A stretch of 64,000 bases of DNA from QZKY01 sp963666295 (GTDB lineage Bacteria; Pseudomonadota; Gammaproteobacteria; Burkholderiales; Burkholderiaceae_D), in assembly GCA_963666295.1 (NCBI GenBank), contig OY762707.1:1488001-1552000 (forward strand). Direction: 5' to 3'. Below the pieces are notes generated by a model. That model did no database searches. It was not told the DNA's origin and saw nothing but the letters and a program-made list of their open reading frames with translations. Within the stretch, counting starts at the first letter, position 1; each line of letters opens with the position of its first letter. Shown one piece after another: positions 35,533-44,801 of the stretch. Position numbers and translations under genes: made by a program.

Positions 35533-36435
35533 TTAGTAACCCCAGTTGACAGGTACGCGTTTGCCCTTGCCTTCGTTCCAGTGCAGTTTTTCACGCAGGG
35601 TATCGTAGTAACTCCACCCGCGAGGATGCAGGAAAGTGACAAAGCACTTTGAGCGCCGAATCACAAGGCGGTCGCCAACTTTGACGCTGGCAAAGGATTG
35701 CGAGTCGAAGTTGATGGTTGGATTTTGCGCATCGACAATTTCGACCATGATCTCGCTTTTGTCCGGCACGACGATTGGACGGTTCGAGAGCGCGTGCGGC
35801 GCAATCGCAGCCAGCACGATGCCATCGAGGTTCGGATGCAGCAAGGGGCCGCCTGCGGAAAGGGAGTAAGCGGTAGAGCCGGTTGGAGTTGAAATGATCA
35901 GCCCGTCCGATCGCTGACTGTACATGAAGTGATCGTCCACCATCACACACAGTTCCATCATGCCGCTGCCGCTGCCGCGTGAAATAACGACGTCGTTAAG
36001 GGCCGTCGCTTGATGCACTTTCTGGTGCTCTCTGAAAATGGTGCCTTCCAGCAGACTGCGCCGTTCTGATTGGAATTTGCCCTCCAGAATGGCTGAGAGT
36101 ACCGGGATCATCTGGTCTAGCGAGATGTCGGCCATGAAACCGAGTCGCCCGTGGTTGATGCCGATCAGCGGCACACCGTAAGGAGCGAGGCTACGTGCGA
36201 TGCCAAGCATGGTGCCATCACCACCAACGACAATGGCAGCATCGGCCTGTTTGCCAATCTCGTCCAGGGTCATGGTCGTGATGCCGTCGGTTACAATGCC
36301 GTTCGCTGTTTCTTCCTCGTAAGCAACCAGATGGCCTGCGCCGAGAAGAAAGTCTGCCAGCGTAGCCAGAGGTTGCGTAACGGCTGGCGTATTGAGCCTG
36401 CCAATGAGTGCGAAGAGGAGTTTTTTTGATTGCAT
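35533..36435 (-). CDS. nadK: NAD kinase
   Basis: NadK phosphorylates NAD to NADP. The 300-residue protein has the nucleotide-binding VVGGDGTMLGIAR, GINHGRLGFMADI, LNDVVISRG and SDGLIISTPTGSTAYSLSAGGPLLHP, all standard for the family. It is first in the run nadK-recN-grpE-dnaK-dnaJ on the minus strand and divergent from hrcA, a gene order common in beta- and gammaproteobacteria. Confidence 0.97.
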   Translation of the reverse strand: MQSKKLLFALIGRLNTPAVTQPLATLADFLLGAGHLVAYEEETANGIVTDGITTMTLDEIGKQADAAIVVGGDGTMLGIARSLAPYGVPLIGINHGRLGFMADISLDQMIPVLSAILEGKFQSERRSLLEGTIFREHQKVHQATALNDVVISRGSGSGMMELCVMVDDHFMYSQRSDGLIISTPTGSTAYSLSAGGPLLHPNLDGIVLAAIAPHALSNRPIVVPDKSEIMVEIVDAQNPTINFDSQSFASVKVGDRLVIRRSKCFVTFLHPRGWSYYDTLREKLHWNEGKGKRVPVNWGY

Positions 36436-36647
36436 ATAGAGTCAGTGTGCTGACGGGCCAGTGAAAAAGATTACACCATAAATTGGGGATGCGCAGCTAT
36501 TTGCGGTAAAAGCTAAAAGGCAGGTGGTATGGCTGATACGTTTGCTGTCCCATATGCAGTGAGATATGCGTGTTCATGGTGGTAATATTGCCTTTTGCAT
36601 GCTTGAATTTTGGCCATTCGTTTTCGCAACGAAAAAAAGCGCCATCA

Positions 36648-36675
36648 CTTGAAATAGCTGCAAAGGCCTCCATTT
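36648..36675 (+). promoter_or_regulatory. Sigma-32-type heat-shock promoter of hrcA
   Basis: The -35 box CTTGAAA (36648-36654) and -10 box CTCCATTT (36668-36675) are 13 bases apart, ending 35 bases before the hrcA ATG. The good match suggests the repressor gene itself is heat-inducible. Confidence 0.7.
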
Positions 36676-36710
36676 TCGAGGTGGGACAGAAAAGCGGAAT
36701 TGGTTTTGAA

Positions 36711-37748
36711 ATGGTGCTGAAAAATACGCAGTTGGGTGCTCGTGAGCAGACTTTGCTCAAGACACTGATCGAGTATTACATTGCTGATGGCCAGCCGGTC
36801 GGTTCGCGTGCGCTTTCCCGACTTTCCGGTTTGGATCTTTCGCCTGCGACGATTCGCAACATCATGTCTGATCTGGAAGAGATGGGGTTGATTGCCAGTC
36901 CGCATACGTCTGCCGGACGGGTGCCAACGGTGCGTGGTTACCGCCTGTTTGTCGACACGCTAATGACGGTTCAGCAGATTGATGAGCAAACGGTTCAGTC
37001 TGCCTTGCAGTCCAAGTTTTCTGCCGCACAGCCGGGGAAAATCATACAGCGCACGGCGCAACTGCTTTCTTCGCTATCCGAATTCGCTGGCGTGGTGCTG
37101 ACACCGCGGCATGAATCCATGTTTAAACAAATCGAGTTTTTGCGCCTGTCAGAAAAGCGGATTTTGCTGGTGATTGTTGATCCTTCCGGGAATGTGCATA
37201 ACCGTCTTATGCTGACTGAAAAGGACTATTCCCCGTCGCAACTGGTGGAGGCGGCGAACTATATCAATGTACATTTCAGCGGCCAGAGTTTTCTTCAGGT
37301 CAGACAAAAACTGCAAACTGAATTGCGCCAGTTACGCGACGACATGACGACGTTGATGCAAAAGGCGATAGAGGCCGGTAGCGAAGCCGTGTCGGAGAAT
37401 GGCGATGATATTGTGATTTCGGGTGAAAACAACTTGCTAAGCGTGACGGATCTGGCGCAAAACATGAGTTCGCTCCGCAAAATGTTCGATATTTTCGAAG
37501 ATAAAACCGGCTTGCTGGAATTGCTTGATATTTCCAGTCAGGCTTCCGGCGTGCAGATTTTCTTCGGTGGAGAATCTCAGGTATTGCCGGTGGACGACAT
37601 GAGCGTGGTCACCGCGCCTTACAAGGTGAATGACCGTATTGTCGGCACGCTGGGAGTGATCGGCCCGACGCGTATGGCTTACGAGCGCGTGATTCCCATT
37701 GTTGATATCACGGCAAAACTGCTTACCAGTGCCTTAAGCCAGTCTTAA
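36711..37748 (+). CDS. hrcA: Heat-inducible transcription repressor HrcA
   Basis: HrcA binds CIRCE elements and represses chaperone genes until titrated by misfolded proteins, assisted by GroEL. The winged-helix N-terminus contains TLIEYYIADGQPVGSRALS, LSPATIRNIMSDLEEMGLI and PHTSAGRVPTVRGYRLFVD. The C-terminal dimer and regulatory part ends with GVIGPTRMAYERVIPIVD. I start at the ATG at 36711 (345 residues); upstream codons in the frame cover the promoter. The only CIRCE seen in the window is at groES, about 13.8 kb away. Confidence 0.96.
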   Translation: MVLKNTQLGAREQTLLKTLIEYYIADGQPVGSRALSRLSGLDLSPATIRNIMSDLEEMGLIASPHTSAGRVPTVRGYRLFVDTLMTVQQIDEQTVQSALQSKFSAAQPGKIIQRTAQLLSSLSEFAGVVLTPRHESMFKQIEFLRLSEKRILLVIVDPSGNVHNRLMLTEKDYSPSQLVEAANYINVHFSGQSFLQVRQKLQTELRQLRDDMTTLMQKAIEAGSEAVSENGDDIVISGENNLLSVTDLAQNMSSLRKMFDIFEDKTGLLELLDISSQASGVQIFFGGESQVLPVDDMSVVTAPYKVNDRIVGTLGVIGPTRMAYERVIPIVDITAKLLTSALSQS

Positions 37749-38059
37749 GCCAGCAATGTACACAGAGGCACACGCGAGTGATCTGCCGTGTTGTGCGGAA
37801 CACCCCTCATTGCCTCTCACTGGGTTGGCTTCTGCCATGGCGCTCGGAAAGCATTGCACTGCATCCCGCGTGCCGAGTCTCTTCAGCATTTTTAATGCGC
37901 AAAAATGCGTTCAAAACAAGCGCATGAAGGCCTTAATAATGGATGAGTTTTATCTAATATCAAATCTCCGCATTGAATGCCGCGATAAAGTTGTTTTGCC
38001 CAGTTGTTACTTGCGTGACCTGTCGAGCCCATAATGAATTAATTAAAAGGAGAAAGCTC
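37749..38059 (+). other. Intergenic leader between hrcA and uspA
   Basis: These 311 bases contain no supported gene. The end carries an AT-rich stretch and the ribosome site of uspA (AAAAGGAG). A short palindromic pair around GCGCAAAAATGCG near 37898-37910 is present but not assigned. No terminator for hrcA was seen. Confidence 0.5.
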
Positions 38060-38560
38060 ATGTTTAAATCGATATTGGTACCAACAGATGGTTCTTATTT
38101 GTCTGAACAAGCCATTGGCAATGCAATTGAATTTGCGAAAATTAACCCGGGTAGTAAGATCGTTGCACTCTCCGTTGTAGAGCCTGCGCCAACGATTGCG
38201 TTCGAAGGTGAAGTCTATACAAATTCCGAGAAATATATGGGCTATGCCAGAACATCGGCAGACTCTAACGTGGGCAAAGTGGCTGAGGCCGCCAGTGCTG
38301 CAGGTATCCCTTGCGAAACGGTCACGGTGACTTCCGTCAGGCCATGGAAGGTAATCATCAGCACGGCGAATGAAAAAGGCTGTGACTGTATTGTCATGGC
38401 ATCACATGGGCGTAAAGGCTACAACGCCCTCATATTGGGTAGCAATACGAATAAAGTGCTGACGCACTCCCAAATCCCGGTGATGGTTTTCCGTCCTGTC
38501 ATGGCGCCCGATGCAGTCCAGGAGCCGGAAGGTGCAAATTACGACTATATGGGATTCTAA
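38060..38560 (+). CDS. Universal stress protein, UspA family
   Basis: A 166-residue protein beginning MFKSILVPTDGSYLSEQA and ending in the ATP-binding loop ASHGRKGYNALILGSNTNKVLT, with G-x-x-G and GS residues kept, so it probably binds ATP. The family helps cells survive stress, with diverse partners. The start at 38060 has a strong AAAAGGAG ribosome site; the frame extends further upstream without support. A terminator follows, so it is a single-gene unit. Confidence 0.93.
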   Translation: MFKSILVPTDGSYLSEQAIGNAIEFAKINPGSKIVALSVVEPAPTIAFEGEVYTNSEKYMGYARTSADSNVGKVAEAASAAGIPCETVTVTSVRPWKVIISTANEKGCDCIVMASHGRKGYNALILGSNTNKVLTHSQIPVMVFRPVMAPDAVQEPEGANYDYMGF

Positions 38561-38592
38561 TGTAGCTATTTCTCACAATTGAGTGAGGCGTG

Positions 38593-38630
38593 AAAATGCA
38601 CTTTCCTTTTGGGAGGTGCATTTTTCTTTT
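38593..38630 (+). terminator. Intrinsic terminator of the uspA-type gene
   Basis: A 9-bp stem, AAAATGCAC (38593-38601) with GTGCATTTT (38616-38624), is followed by TCTTTT. It lies about 30 bases after the stop. Confidence 0.9.
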
Positions 38631-38647
38631 GTGATAAGCAATATGGC

Positions 38648-39010
38648 TTATTGCACTTGATTAACAAGTGCGGCGTGCAGGTTCGGCCAGAAAACAAAAA
38701 ACATATAGCCGGAGAGTTTTCCGCCCGACAGTTTTTTTAAATTAGTGGTTATTTCAAAACGGAAACGCGCCATTTCCGCTTCGGCATTATTTTGCATGGC
38801 ACTTCGTAAACGCTCACCTAAAGAGTTTGTTTCGATTTCAAAACCCATTGCTTTAATAGATGCGAGAAAACCGGCCATGATGTCGAAAAAATCACCGTCA
38901 GACCAATAATCCTCGCGTTGTTCTGACTCCAGCCGGATAAGCTCTTCAGCTAGGTTGCCGGAGAGCCGGTGCGCCTCGCGAATGCTTTGCATGAGATTAG
39001 GTGTGCTCAT
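38648..39010 (-). CDS. Hypothetical protein, helical
   Basis: A 120-residue protein, mostly helical (IREAHRLSGNLAEELIRLE and later AEMARFRFEITTNLKKLSG), with a weakly hydrophobic end (YMFFVFWPNLHAALVNQ). It has no recognised motif. It begins 20 bases after pyrF on the same strand and is probably co-transcribed with it. Its function is unknown. Confidence 0.65.
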   Translation of the reverse strand: MSTPNLMQSIREAHRLSGNLAEELIRLESEQREDYWSDGDFFDIMAGFLASIKAMGFEIETNSLGERLRSAMQNNAEAEMARFRFEITTNLKKLSGGKLSGYMFFVFWPNLHAALVNQVQ

Positions 39011-39030
39011 GATTTCAAAATTCAGTCTGT

Positions 39031-39867
39031 TCAGGTATTGCGAAAGCGGTTAATGGCTTCGCGGGTTTCTTGGGCGATACGACGCGATGCCTGCGCAAAA
39101 CTTTCTTCTTCCTGAGTCTTTGCATAGAGGATGGCGCGGGAGGAATTGATCATCATGCCGGTGCCGTCAGCAGTTTGTCCCGCTTGCACGGTGGCTTCAA
39201 TATCGCCGCCTTGCGCACCGATGCCAGGAACGAGCAAAGGCATGTCGCGAATGATGTCACGCACCTGCGCCAGCTCTTGCGGGAAGGTGGCGCCAACGAC
39301 CAATGCGCACTGGCCGTTAGTGTTCCATTTTTCCGCAACCATCCGCGCGACGTATTGATAAAGCGGGAGCGGATTGCTCGGTGTTCCCACGTTCAAAAAC
39401 TGCAGATCGGAGCCGCCAGGGTTGGAGGTGCGGCATAGCAGGATTGCGCCACGCTCTTTCCATTCCAGAAAAGGCGCGATGGTGTCGAAGCCCATGTAGG
39501 GGTTGAGCGTAACGGCATCGGCCTCATAGCGCTCATACGCTTCGCGTGCATATTGTTCCGCAGTGGCGCCGATATCACCGCGCTTGGCGTCCAGAATCAA
39601 CGGGATGTCCGGGTGGTTTTGGCGCAAATACTGGCAGATCGCTTCAAGCTGATCTTCCGCACGGAGTGCGGCGAAGTAGGCGATTTGCGGTTTGAAGGCA
39701 CAGGCGATATCGGCGGTGGCGTCAATGATTTCCTTGCAAAAGGAAAAGATGGCATCGGGTTGGCCTTGCAGATGTGCCGGGAAGCGCTTGATGTCCGGGT
39801 CAAGGCCGACACACAGGAGCGAGTTGTTTTTCGCCCAGGCAGCGAAAAGTTTTTGCGTGAAAGTCAT
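39031..39867 (-). CDS. pyrF: Orotidine 5'-phosphate decarboxylase PyrF (type 2)
   Basis: PyrF converts OMP to UMP in pyrimidine synthesis. The protein opens SLLCVGLDPDIKRFP and has the catalytic segment LILDAKRGDIGATAEQYA, with Asp and Lys of the charged network. VTLNPYMGFDTIAPFL and LVVGATFPQEL follow, as in the long (type 2) enzymes of actinobacteria and betaproteobacteria. I use the ATG at 39867, giving 278 residues; an in-frame TTG at 39891 is possible. Confidence 0.95.
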   Translation of the reverse strand: MTFTQKLFAAWAKNNSLLCVGLDPDIKRFPAHLQGQPDAIFSFCKEIIDATADIACAFKPQIAYFAALRAEDQLEAICQYLRQNHPDIPLILDAKRGDIGATAEQYAREAYERYEADAVTLNPYMGFDTIAPFLEWKERGAILLCRTSNPGGSDLQFLNVGTPSNPLPLYQYVARMVAEKWNTNGQCALVVGATFPQELAQVRDIIRDMPLLVPGIGAQGGDIEATVQAGQTADGTGMMINSSRAILYAKTQEEESFAQASRRIAQETREAINRFRNT

Positions 39868-39961
39868 GGTATTTGTTTGTGCGTGATACAAAAGCCCATT
39901 TTAATGCGATTGTCGGAGGAACTGAACGCTATTGCGATGGGTGTTGGCGTGCTATGGTGAC

Positions 39962-40885
39962 ATGATGCCAAAAATGTCGCGAAAAGATTTGATCTTGCTA
40001 GTGTTGCTGACCCTTTGCTGGGGTTTGAACTGGCCGGTGATGAAGCTGGGGCTGAATGCTTATCCTCCGATTACTTTTCGTGTCTCGAGCATGATTGGTG
40101 CCTTGCCTTTGCTCTGGTTCGTGGCGCGTCGAAAAGGGGTGACCCTGACACTTTCACTGAAGCAAGCCAAAAGCATATTTTGGCTCAGCCTGCCAAATAT
40201 GCTGATCCTGCAGTTGTCCATGACGATTGGCATCAAAACACTCGCCTCTTCAGGTCGTGCGGCGATTTTGTGTTACACCATGCCGGTGTGGGCAGTTTTG
40301 TCCGGGCTGGTCTTCTTTCGTGAAAATCTGAGTGTGCGGGCGTGGGTGAGCGTTGGTTGTGCGTTGGGGGGTGCCGTACTGCTTTTGTCGAGCGAGTTTT
40401 CTTCGCTTTCCGGGCAGCCATTGGGAACGCTTGTCATTCTTTCCGGTGCGATGGCATGGGGTTTGGGTACGGTATTGCTCAAGCGCAATACGCTTGAATT
40501 GCAAACGCTGACTATTACGTTCTGGATGATGTTGTTTGGCAGCGTGGCCATGCTGTTTCTGGCCATTGTTTTTGAGAGCGCACAGTGGCGCATGCCGGGC
40601 ACGGTAGAGTGGGGGGCCATTCTTTATAACGTGTTTCTGGTTTTTGGCTTCGCCTATGTGGTGTGGGTGCAACTGGCAAGTACTTTACCTCCGGTGGCCT
40701 CAACACTTTCCGTGATGATGATTCCTGTATTGGGATTATTCTCTTCAATGTGGGTGCTGGGAGAAGCGCCAAATTGGCAAGACTACGCTGCAATGCTCTT
40801 GATTTTGATGGCCATGGGATCAGTCTTGCTGCGCCCTAATCTCTCTGGCGCTCAAGCTTCAGATGCCTCCAGGGATGCGGGCTAA
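39962..40885 (+). CDS. EamA/DMT-family transporter
   Basis: The protein has ten hydrophobic spans in two EamA halves (for example LILLVLLTLCWGLNWPVMKL and LGTLVILSGAMAWGLGTVLL). Members export amino acids, metabolites or drugs; the substrate here is unknown. The start is uncertain: I give the ATG at 39962, but a TTG at 39932 has GGAGGA about 11 bases upstream. Its stop overlaps the convergent dacB stop by 4 bases. Confidence 0.87.
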   Translation: MMPKMSRKDLILLVLLTLCWGLNWPVMKLGLNAYPPITFRVSSMIGALPLLWFVARRKGVTLTLSLKQAKSIFWLSLPNMLILQLSMTIGIKTLASSGRAAILCYTMPVWAVLSGLVFFRENLSVRAWVSVGCALGGAVLLLSSEFSSLSGQPLGTLVILSGAMAWGLGTVLLKRNTLELQTLTITFWMMLFGSVAMLFLAIVFESAQWRMPGTVEWGAILYNVFLVFGFAYVVWVQLASTLPPVASTLSVMMIPVLGLFSSMWVLGEAPNWQDYAAMLLILMAMGSVLLRPNLSGAQASDASRDAG

Positions 40886-42333
40886 CCGTTTTCATAGATC
40901 CATTGCAGTAGGGCGTCTTGTGCCTGGCTACCGCGCCGGGCGTGAGGGTGGTTGATGAGGCTGACAACCACGTAGCGTTTGCCCGATGAAGCCAGCACAT
41001 AACCTGCCAACGCGCGCACTTCTTTCAGCGATCCGGTTTTGATGTGGGAGTGGCCGGTCACGCCCATATTTTTGGCGCGCCGATGCATGGTGCCATCCAT
41101 TCCTGCCAGCGGGAGCGACGAGATGAACTCGGGCATCAAAGTTGAGCGCCAGTTCATGAGCAGGATGCGCCCCATGGTGTCGGCGGAAATGCGGGCAATG
41201 CGCGACAGGCCGGCACCGTTTTCGATCACCAGCTCGTCGGCAATGATGCCATTGCGAATCAGCCAGTGCCGGATGGCGGTGGTGCCATTTTCAACCGTGG
41301 CAGGAGGGCCATAGATTTCGGCGGCAATAGTGAGTAACAGTTGGCGCGTCATCACGTTGTTGCTGAATTTGTTGATGTCGCGGATGGTTTGCGAAAGCGG
41401 CGGAGAAGTCCACTCGACGAGGGGCAAGGTATTTTCAGGCGCTTTGCCATCAGCCACTTTGCCGTCGAATTTGCCGCCCAGGTCTCGCCAGAGCTGTTTG
41501 AAGACAGCCCCGAAATATTGGTTGTCGGACATCATGTATTGATGCATGCCCCATGTTTTTTTGCCGCACGTGGCTGGGTAGGCGCCATCAAAGCGGATGC
41601 GTGTGTCGTTGACCATGGCATGCATCTGCTTCTTCCAGTTTGCGCAAGCTTTGTCTGACAGGAACGGCGTGTCAACGGCATAGTCGGCAATTGGCGGTTC
41701 AATGTGTACACCCACGCGCTGGTTGGCTTCGTCAGGAAGGAATTGAAATTGCAGTGTCTTGAAATTTAGTAGCAGGGCGTCCGGTCCGGCGTTATAGGCT
41801 CTGAGCGGCTCATTGTCAAAGGCGGCCGGATCAAACGGCATATTTTTGAAATGGGATCGATCAAGCAGCAGATTGCCCTTGATTTTTCGGATGCCTATGG
41901 CACGGATTTTGCGGAGGAAAAGCCATAGGTGTTCGAAAACGAATTTGGGGTCGCCGGTGCCTTTGATGAGCAAATCGCCGCGTAAGGTATCGCCCTGTAC
42001 TTCACCCAGTGTATAGGCTTGCGTTTTCCAGGTATACGTCGGGCCAAGCAGGTCTAGCGCAGCACTGGTGGTGACCAATTTCATTGTGGAGGCCGGATTG
42101 AGCGGGGTATGGGTGTTCAAGCTGACGATGGGGGTGGGGCTTTCGACTTCTTGCACCAAAGTGGCGACGGCTTCTCGCGGAATTCCCGCGCGCTCGAATT
42201 CGGAAACGATGACAGGAGGCAGTGATTGTGCAGAGGCGCCAGGGGAGGGGGCAAGGCCAAACAGGGAAGCCAGCAACCCCATAACCAGCAAGAAAAAAGC
42301 TCTTTTTTGGGTGGTTGTTTCGCGCATCTTCAC
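40882..42333 (-). CDS. dacB: D-alanyl-D-alanine carboxypeptidase/endopeptidase DacB (PBP4 type)
   Basis: This periplasmic penicillin-binding protein trims peptidoglycan crosslinks. A Sec signal peptide (AFFLLVMGLLASLFGLA ... ASAQ) precedes the S13-family serine peptidase domain. The active-site motifs are STMK (Ser82 and Lys85), SNN in INKFSNNVMTRQ, and KTG in HIKTGSLKEVRALAG. The 483-residue length fits PBP4. GTG at 42333 and ATG at 42327 are both possible starts. Confidence 0.94.
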   Translation of the reverse strand: MKMRETTTQKRAFFLLVMGLLASLFGLAPSPGASAQSLPPVIVSEFERAGIPREAVATLVQEVESPTPIVSLNTHTPLNPASTMKLVTTSAALDLLGPTYTWKTQAYTLGEVQGDTLRGDLLIKGTGDPKFVFEHLWLFLRKIRAIGIRKIKGNLLLDRSHFKNMPFDPAAFDNEPLRAYNAGPDALLLNFKTLQFQFLPDEANQRVGVHIEPPIADYAVDTPFLSDKACANWKKQMHAMVNDTRIRFDGAYPATCGKKTWGMHQYMMSDNQYFGAVFKQLWRDLGGKFDGKVADGKAPENTLPLVEWTSPPLSQTIRDINKFSNNVMTRQLLLTIAAEIYGPPATVENGTTAIRHWLIRNGIIADELVIENGAGLSRIARISADTMGRILLMNWRSTLMPEFISSLPLAGMDGTMHRRAKNMGVTGHSHIKTGSLKEVRALAGYVLASSGKRYVVVSLINHPHARRGSQAQDALLQWIYENG

Positions 42334-42403
42334 CTCATTGGACTGAAGGATTCGACATTATCCCATGCTTTGACTATCAATAAATGAAATAACCTGCCGT
42401 AAC

Positions 42404-42418
42404 TGATAATAGTTATCA
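42404..42418 (+). promoter_or_regulatory. Fur box upstream of feoA
   Basis: The palindrome TGATAA-TAG-TTATCA has perfect 6-bp arms and fits the GATAAT-based Fur consensus. It lies 54 bases before the feoA start, where iron-bound Fur would repress feoAB. Confidence 0.75.
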
Positions 42419-42471
42419 TTTGCCTGATATAATTTCAGAAAGCGTACAAACAAGATAGGCAAGAAACAAAC

Positions 42472-42759
42472 GTGCCAAAAAATTCAAAATCAACGAAAGA
42501 CAAGTGCATCTGCCAGCTCGCCTGCCTGAAGAAGGGGGAGTGCGCCGTTGTCGTCGGGCTGGTCGATATCAGTTGTGATGAGCAGCGCGCAATTTGTCAG
42601 CGCTTGCGTGAGCTGGGATTTGCGCCTGGTGAGCGGGTGCGTGTAGTTGCCGAGTCTTTTCCTCGCAAGGACCCCATGGCGGTGCGCATCGGCAATACCA
42701 TGTTTGCGCTTCGTCGTCATGAGGCGGAAATGGTGCGTGTCGAACACCTCGACGCCTGA
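42472..42759 (+). CDS. feoA: Ferrous iron transport protein FeoA
   Basis: FeoA is a small SH3-like cytosolic partner of FeoB. The 95-residue protein (GTG start) has GLVDISCDEQRAICQRLRELGFAPGERVRVV and AVRIGNTMFALRRHEAEMVRV, the family core. A Cys-containing N-terminal tail (CICQLACLKKGEC) of ~22 residues is longer than in E. coli FeoA and might hold metal or a redox switch (speculative). It is 24 bases upstream of feoB and under a Fur box. Confidence 0.92.
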   Translation: MPKNSKSTKDKCICQLACLKKGECAVVVGLVDISCDEQRAICQRLRELGFAPGERVRVVAESFPRKDPMAVRIGNTMFALRRHEAEMVRVEHLDA

Positions 42760-42783
42760 TCTTCATAAGAGATTTCCCACGCT

Positions 42784-44652
42784 ATGAGCGCCCTACCGGT
42801 TACACGGGTTTCTCTGGTCGGCAACCCCAATTGTGGCAAGACAGCGCTGTTCAATCGCCTGACGGGTGCCAGGCAGAAAGTGGCCAACTACGCGGGTGTC
42901 ACTGTTGAACGCAAGGAGGGGGTGTTTACATCCCGCACAGGCCGCGAGTTCCAGCTTATTGATTTGCCAGGCACCTACAGCCTGAATGCGCTGACGCCCG
43001 ACGAGAGGGTGACGCGCAACGTGTTGAAGGGGAATTATCCGGGCGAGGCAATGCCTGACCTGGTTGTGCTGGTTGTTAATGCCACCAATTTGCGTTTGAA
43101 TTTGCGGCTGGCGCTGGAAGTGTTGCGTTTGGGGATACCTGCGGTGCTGGCGTTAAACATGATGGATGTCGCCAAAAAGCATGGTGTGGTGATAGACATC
43201 CCCCGATTATCGGAAGAGCTCGGTATTCCGGTTGTCGAGACCGTGGCCATTCAGGATCGCGGTGCGGATGCGCTGGTGGACACCCTTGCTTCCTTGGCGC
43301 AAACGCTGAATGGCAGAGATGCGCACGCTCAAGCGAAAGACAGAACCCTTGTTGAGCCTGATGACATCCCCCATGAAGTCGGTCGGATTTTGAGTGCCTG
43401 CGTTCATGAGGGGGAGGCGGTTTCCCGTTTGGGAGAACGGCTCGATGCCGTGGTGTTGCACCCTGTGCTTGGCAATGTGATTTTGGCAGTTTTGCTGTTT
43501 TCCATTTTTCAGGCGGTGTTTAGCTGGTCTGCATGGCCGATGGCAATGATCGAGCAAGGGGTTGATGGTGTGGCGACCCTTGTTTTGCAGGCGATGCCAG
43601 AAGGCATGTTGCGTAGCCTGATTGTGGATGGCGTACTGGCTGGCGGCGGTAGCGTGCTGGTGTTTTTGCCTCAGATTTTGATTCTGTTCCTGTTTATTCT
43701 GATACTGGAGGAGTCCGGTTATTTGCCCAGAGCGGCGTTTTTGCTGGATCGTCTAATGGGAACAGTGGGTCTGTCTGGGCGGGCGTTCATTCCACTTTTG
43801 TCCAGCTTTGCGTGTGCCGTTCCGGGCATTATGGCAACGCGCACGATCGAAAACCCGCGCGATCGCCTGGCAACGATCATGATTGCTCCTTTGATGACGT
43901 GTTCGGCGCGTTTGCCGGTTTATGCGCTGATCATTGGTGCGTTCATTCCAAATCAGCAGGTGGGCATCTTCAATCTGCAGGGTCTGGTTTTGTTTTCCCT
44001 GTATATGGCAGGGATCGTGGCGGCAATGGGTGTGGCGTACGTGTTCAAGCGAATCTTCGGAAGGAATCGTTATCACCCGCTGATGCTGGAGTTGCCAAAT
44101 TATCACTGGCCGAATATGCGCAACCTGATGCTGGGTTTGTGGGAGCGTGCTCGCCTGTTCATTACGCGCGTTGGCACGATCATTATTTCGATGATGGTGG
44201 TGCTCTGGTTTCTTTCCACCTTTCCGCAACCGCCGGATGGCGCAGTGGGTCCGGCAATTCAATATAGCTTTGCTGGCCAGATTGGTCGCCTGCTGGAAGT
44301 TGTATTGAGCCCAATAGGTTTTAACTGGCAGATCTCCATCGCCTTGATTCCTGGCATGGCGGCAAGAGAAGTGGCGGTGGGTGCGCTGGGAACGGTCTAC
44401 GCTCTTTCGGCAACAGGGGGGGATGTTGCGGTTATGCTGACGCCAACGATTGCCGAAACCTGGACATTGCCAACCGCCTTGTCGCTACTGGCCTGGTACG
44501 TGTTTGCGCCGCAATGTATTGCAACGCTGGTGACAGTCAAGCGGGAAACCAATTCCTGGAAGCCGGTAGCGATCATGCTGGTATATATGTTTGGGCTGGC
44601 TTACCTGGCGTCATTTATAACGTATCGGGTTAGTTCCCTTCTGCTTGGGTGA
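42784..44652 (+). CDS. feoB: Ferrous iron transporter FeoB
   Basis: FeoB imports Fe2+ across the inner membrane. Its N-terminal G-protein domain has G1 GNPNCGKTALFN, the switch region KVANYAGVTVERKEG, G3 DLPGTYSLN and G4 LNMMD. The membrane part has Gate motifs around SSFACAVPGIMATRTI and APLMTCSARLPVYALII. At 622 residues it is shorter than E. coli FeoB (773), as in many beta- and epsilonproteobacterial forms. No feoC follows. Confidence 0.95.
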   Translation: MSALPVTRVSLVGNPNCGKTALFNRLTGARQKVANYAGVTVERKEGVFTSRTGREFQLIDLPGTYSLNALTPDERVTRNVLKGNYPGEAMPDLVVLVVNATNLRLNLRLALEVLRLGIPAVLALNMMDVAKKHGVVIDIPRLSEELGIPVVETVAIQDRGADALVDTLASLAQTLNGRDAHAQAKDRTLVEPDDIPHEVGRILSACVHEGEAVSRLGERLDAVVLHPVLGNVILAVLLFSIFQAVFSWSAWPMAMIEQGVDGVATLVLQAMPEGMLRSLIVDGVLAGGGSVLVFLPQILILFLFILILEESGYLPRAAFLLDRLMGTVGLSGRAFIPLLSSFACAVPGIMATRTIENPRDRLATIMIAPLMTCSARLPVYALIIGAFIPNQQVGIFNLQGLVLFSLYMAGIVAAMGVAYVFKRIFGRNRYHPLMLELPNYHWPNMRNLMLGLWERARLFITRVGTIIISMMVVLWFLSTFPQPPDGAVGPAIQYSFAGQIGRLLEVVLSPIGFNWQISIALIPGMAAREVAVGALGTVYALSATGGDVAVMLTPTIAETWTLPTALSLLAWYVFAPQCIATLVTVKRETNSWKPVAIMLVYMFGLAYLASFITYRVSSLLLG

Positions 44653-44756
44653 ACCCGATGCAGGGGTCAAGGTTTGTGCGGTTGTGGCGATGTCTGCCTG
44701 GACGGAGTTCAAGCTTGATCGTCAATAAAGCGCAGGCATGAACGGGTATTTAAATG

Positions 44757-44780
44757 AAAAAAGCCCCGTTTTGGGGCGTT
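44757..44780. terminator. Terminator between feoB and the GNAT gene
   Basis: A short GC hairpin GCCCC-GTTTT-GGGGC (44763-44777) is flanked by A-rich sequence on the left, so the minus strand exits into TTTTTT. It suits the end of the GNAT gene and may also act on feoB. Confidence 0.8.
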
Positions 44781-44801
44781 TCTCATGGCGAAAGAAGGCG
44801 G

